Source: Amphritea sp.
GTDB taxonomy: Bacteria > Pseudomonadota > Gammaproteobacteria > Pseudomonadales > Balneatricaceae
Length of the DNA: 64,000 nucleotides
Assembly (NCBI GenBank): GCA_025800245.1
Contig: JAOXSA010000253.1
Span: 1 to 64,000, forward strand
Reading direction: 5' to 3'
This document shows positions 61,601 to 64,000 of the stretch, piece by piece. The position numbers were made by a program, and so were the translations under genes. Position 1 is the first letter of the stretch, and the number at the start of each line of letters is the position of its first letter. Under the pieces are notes generated by a model. That model saw only the letters and a program-made list of their open reading frames with translations, did not search any database and had not been told where the DNA came from.

Positions 61601-62593
61601 ATGACATCTCCGCTCCAGGAAGAGAACCTATTCAGTTTTGGCTTTCTGCTTGTACCTAAGTACTCGATGATTGCAGTGACCACTGCCATTGAGCCTTTAC
61701 GCATGGCAAACCGACTGCTCGAGAAAGAGCTCTATAAATGGCCGGTAATCACTCTGGATGGCAACCCGGTTGCTGCCAGTAACGGCCTGATGATCGCACC
61801 GGAATACTCGATCGACAACGCCCCTGACGTAGATGTTATGTTCATCTGCTCCGGCGTCGATGTATCCGGCGTCTTTACCAAGGACTTGCAGAAACACCTG
61901 CACCAGCTGGATCGCCAGGGTGTAAAACTCGGCGGCCTCTGCACCGGTACCTATCTACTGGCCCGTTCCGGGCTGATGGATGGCTACAGCTGTACAATCC
62001 ACTGGGAAAATATGGCCAGCATGCGGGAAGAATTCCCTAATTCCCGGGTCAGTGACGAGTTGTATGAGATTGACCGCGACCGCTACACCTGCGCTGGCGG
62101 CAGCGCGCCGATGGACATGATGCTGAAACTGATTACCGACACCAACGGCGGTAAACTGTCAGCCAATATCTCCGAACAGTTTATGTGTGACCGGATTCGT
62201 GGCCGCCATGATCGTCAGCGCACCCCGCTGCAACTGCATCTGGGCTCCGGCCAGCCAAAACTGATCGAAGCGGTGACATTGATGGAAGCCAACATCGAAG
62301 AGCCGATGAGTGTTGACGAGATCTCGCAACTGGTCGGCGTATCCCGTCGTCAGCTCGAGCGCCTGTTCCAGAAGTATCTGAACTGTGTACCTACCCGCTA
62401 CTATATGGACCTGCGCCTGAACTGCGCTCGCCGCCTACTGCTGCAGACAGATAAATCTGTAGTGGATGTATCCCTGGCCTGTGGCTTTGTTTCAGCGCCC
62501 CACTTCTCCAAGTGCTACCGGGACTATTTCGGACTGCCGCCAAGAGACGAGCGCAAGCTGCGTAAAGCCGGCACCGATGATCAGGGGGTATAA
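61601..62593 (+). CDS. GlxA-family transcriptional regulator (DJ-1-like plus AraC HTH)
   Basis: A regulator of 330 residues. Residues about 10-185 form the DJ-1/PfpI-like effector domain with GGLCTGTYLLARSGLMDGYSCTIHWE. Residues about 235-325 are the double AraC HTH (VDEISQLVGVSRRQLERLFQKY and VVDVSLACGFVSAPHFSKCYRDYFGLPP). The type includes GbdR and CdhR, which respond to glycine betaine, dimethylglycine and carnitine. It is well placed to control the adjacent mttB-like gene and the ASKHA gene. It ends at a terminator. Confidence 0.9.
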   Translation: MTSPLQEENLFSFGFLLVPKYSMIAVTTAIEPLRMANRLLEKELYKWPVITLDGNPVAASNGLMIAPEYSIDNAPDVDVMFICSGVDVSGVFTKDLQKHLHQLDRQGVKLGGLCTGTYLLARSGLMDGYSCTIHWENMASMREEFPNSRVSDELYEIDRDRYTCAGGSAPMDMMLKLITDTNGGKLSANISEQFMCDRIRGRHDRQRTPLQLHLGSGQPKLIEAVTLMEANIEEPMSVDEISQLVGVSRRQLERLFQKYLNCVPTRYYMDLRLNCARRLLLQTDKSVVDVSLACGFVSAPHFSKCYRDYFGLPPRDERKLRKAGTDDQGV

Positions 62594-62611
62594 CCCTTAT
62601 CCTTCAGACAC

Positions 62612-62640
62612 AAAAAACCGGACAGATGTCCGGTTTTTTA
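62612..62640. terminator. Two-way terminator between glxA and ASKHA genes
   Basis: AAAAAACCGGACA / TGTCCGGTTTTTT with a very short loop. It serves both convergent genes. Confidence 0.88.
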
Positions 62641-62662
62641 TCTTTATCCTGACTGACTACGA

Positions 62663-64000
62663 TCAGGATGCTTTACGTACCCGACGACGACGGCCACCGG
62701 CACGGCCTTGCGGCGCGGTATTTACCACCCGACGCTCCGGCAGATCCACTTCTTTGGCCAGCTCAGCGAACGGATCAGTCAGGTGAGGAATCGCCATTGA
62801 CTGCACAAAGTGATCCTGGAACTTAGCTTCTGTCGCGGTCTCAATCTTCTCAACCCGACGCAGCACACCTTCAATCTCATTACGCTTGTTACGGTTCAGT
62901 AGCGCAATACGTGCACCGGTACCAGCAGAGTTACCCACAGGCCCCACTTTCGCCAGATCACAGTCAGGGATCAGGCCCAGTACCATGGCGTATTTCACAT
63001 CGATATGACTACCGAAAGCACCCGCCAGCGATACACGATCAACCTTAGTAATGCCCAGATGATCCAGCAGCAACTGAGTACCCGCGTACAGTGCCGCCTT
63101 AGCCAGCTGAATAGCCCGAACATCATTCTGAGTGATCGCCAGTGTCTTATCACCTTCATGCAGGATGTAGGAGAACGTACGGCCATTGGCAACAACCCGC
63201 GGTGACTTTTCAGCAATTGCCGGATCAATCACACCATCAGAATCGATAACACCGGCCAGGAACAGCTCCGCCAGCACTTCAATGATACCGGAGCCACAGA
63301 CACCGGTAACACCGGTCTTTTTTGTCTCATTAGCAAACTCGGGATCATCGGACCAGAGATCAGAGCCGATCACCTTAAAGCTCGGTTCCAGCGTCTCGCG
63401 ATCAATACGGACACGCTCAATCGCACCCGGGGCAGCACGCTGACCACAGCTGATCTGCGCACCTTCAAATGCAGGGCCCGTCGGGCTGGAAGCCGCCAGC
63501 AGACGATCTTTGTTACCCAGCACCACTTCGGCATTGGTACCCACATCCACGATCAGCGTAATGTCATCCACCTGGTCCGGCCGCTCCGCCAGAATAACAC
63601 CGGCGGTATCAGCACCGATGTGACCAGCGATACACGGCAGCACGAAGCAACGCGCCTGCGGATGCAGATGAATATCCAGCTCAGATGCTTTCAGGGTTAC
63701 CGAACGATCGGTCGCCAGCGCAAAAGGTGCAGAACCCAGAGGCGTCGGATCAATACCCAAGAACAGATGGTGCATGATCGGGTTACAAACCACGGTCAGT
63801 TCAAGAATATCACTGACTTCAACACCCGCCTTGTCGGCCGCTTCTTTAGCCATAACACCGAAGGCATCACGGACCGCTTTGGTCATATCCTTATCGCCGC
63901 CCTCGTTCATCATTACGTAGGACACCCGACTCATCAGGTCTTCACCAAAACGGATCTGTGGGTTCATCACAGAGGCGCTGGATACCACATCACCATTGCT
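62663..64000 (-). CDS. ASKHA-domain corrinoid-activation protein (DUF4445), 5' end beyond the window
   Basis: The last 445 or so residues of a RamA-like protein. NPQIRFGEDLMSRVSYVM, ILELTVVCNPIMHHLFLGIDP, LIVDVGTNAEVVLGN, GPAFEGAQISCGQRAAPGAI and VSLAGAFGSHID mark the ASKHA ATPase fold. The basic tail RRRRVRKAS ends it. The N-terminal 2Fe-2S domain expected for this family lies outside the window. Such proteins reduce inactive cob(II)alamin on corrinoid proteins to Co(I), so this is the repair partner of the MttB-like system. The corrinoid protein gene may follow beyond the window. Confidence 0.85.
   Translation of the reverse strand, partial: SNGDVVSSASVMNPQIRFGEDLMSRVSYVMMNEGGDKDMTKAVRDAFGVMAKEAADKAGVEVSDILELTVVCNPIMHHLFLGIDPTPLGSAPFALATDRSVTLKASELDIHLHPQARCFVLPCIAGHIGADTAGVILAERPDQVDDITLIVDVGTNAEVVLGNKDRLLAASSPTGPAFEGAQISCGQRAAPGAIERVRIDRETLEPSFKVIGSDLWSDDPEFANETKKTGVTGVCGSGIIEVLAELFLAGVIDSDGVIDPAIAEKSPRVVANGRTFSYILHEGDKTLAITQNDVRAIQLAKAALYAGTQLLLDHLGITKVDRVSLAGAFGSHIDVKYAMVLGLIPDCDLAKVGPVGNSAGTGARIALLNRNKRNEIEGVLRRVEKIETATEAKFQDHFVQSMAIPHLTDPFAELAKEVDLPERRVVNTAPQGRAGGRRRRVRKAS

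Overview
The window looks like chromosome of a marine gammaproteobacterium, most likely an Oceanospirillales-type organism (Amphritea, Neptuniibacter or Marinobacterium are plausible). The basis is moderate GC content, many proteins close in family to Pseudomonas and Vibrio proteins (HrpB, CysG, AhpCF, a PA3286-like KAS III, a ZrgA-type zinc system), and quaternary-amine and polyamine catabolism. No rRNA, tRNA or CRISPR array was seen. Genus placement is inference.

Layout. 1-130: broken edge of an IS110-family insertion sequence. 0.2-5.4 kb: a polyamine block with a TetR regulator, a PuuB-like oxidase, and divergently a PuuA-like synthetase and a PotF-like binding protein. 5.4-10.95 kb: small-molecule detoxification genes (MOSC protein, two LysR regulators, SDR, glutathionyl-hydroquinone reductase, pirin). 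10.96-16.21 kb: a repeat-rich accessory stretch. It holds many copies of a modular hairpin repeat, an AT-rich DUF3800-like gene with an attC-like hairpin at its stop codon, a DUF4236-like gene, an ABC exporter and a lipoprotein. 16.2-23.3 kb: TauE permease, YhaK-like bicupin, a candidate small RNA, HrpB, and an orphan pair of secreted proteins. 23.7-32 kb: mostly housekeeping genes and proteins of unknown function, including a YbdL/omega-amidase salvage pair, PbpG and YgeA.

32-38 kb: a two-component system placed directly ahead of an RND efflux pair, probably one transcription unit. 38.3-41.6 kb: a four-gene zinc uptake operon of the Zrg type behind a good Zur-box match. 41.7-45.2 kb: a lipoprotein, the remains of a HAD hydrolase, ahpC, ahpF and a CBS protein. 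45.2-50.8 kb: a two-TM potassium channel, small enzymes, a PA3286-like KAS III and a SemiSWEET. 50.8-53.7 kb: a tight five-gene operon (DUF2878, chalcone-isomerase-like, DUF3833, SDR, SnoaL-like) resembling half of the cluster usually found beside cfa. 53.9-56.4 kb: a CBS-PAS-GGDEF-EAL protein.

56.6-64 kb: an enolase-superfamily enzyme of the hydroxyproline / proline-betaine type, CysG, a non-pyrrolysine MttB-family methyltransferase, a GlxA-type AraC regulator and a corrinoid-activating ASKHA protein cut by the window end. These suggest corrinoid-dependent demethylation of a quaternary amine. Two near-identical 14-bp direct repeats exactly 21 bp apart ahead of mttB look like the operator for the GlxA-type regulator. 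The strongest candidates for something undescribed are the DUF3800-like gene with its attC-like boundary, the covarying hairpin repeat family, and this demethylation locus.
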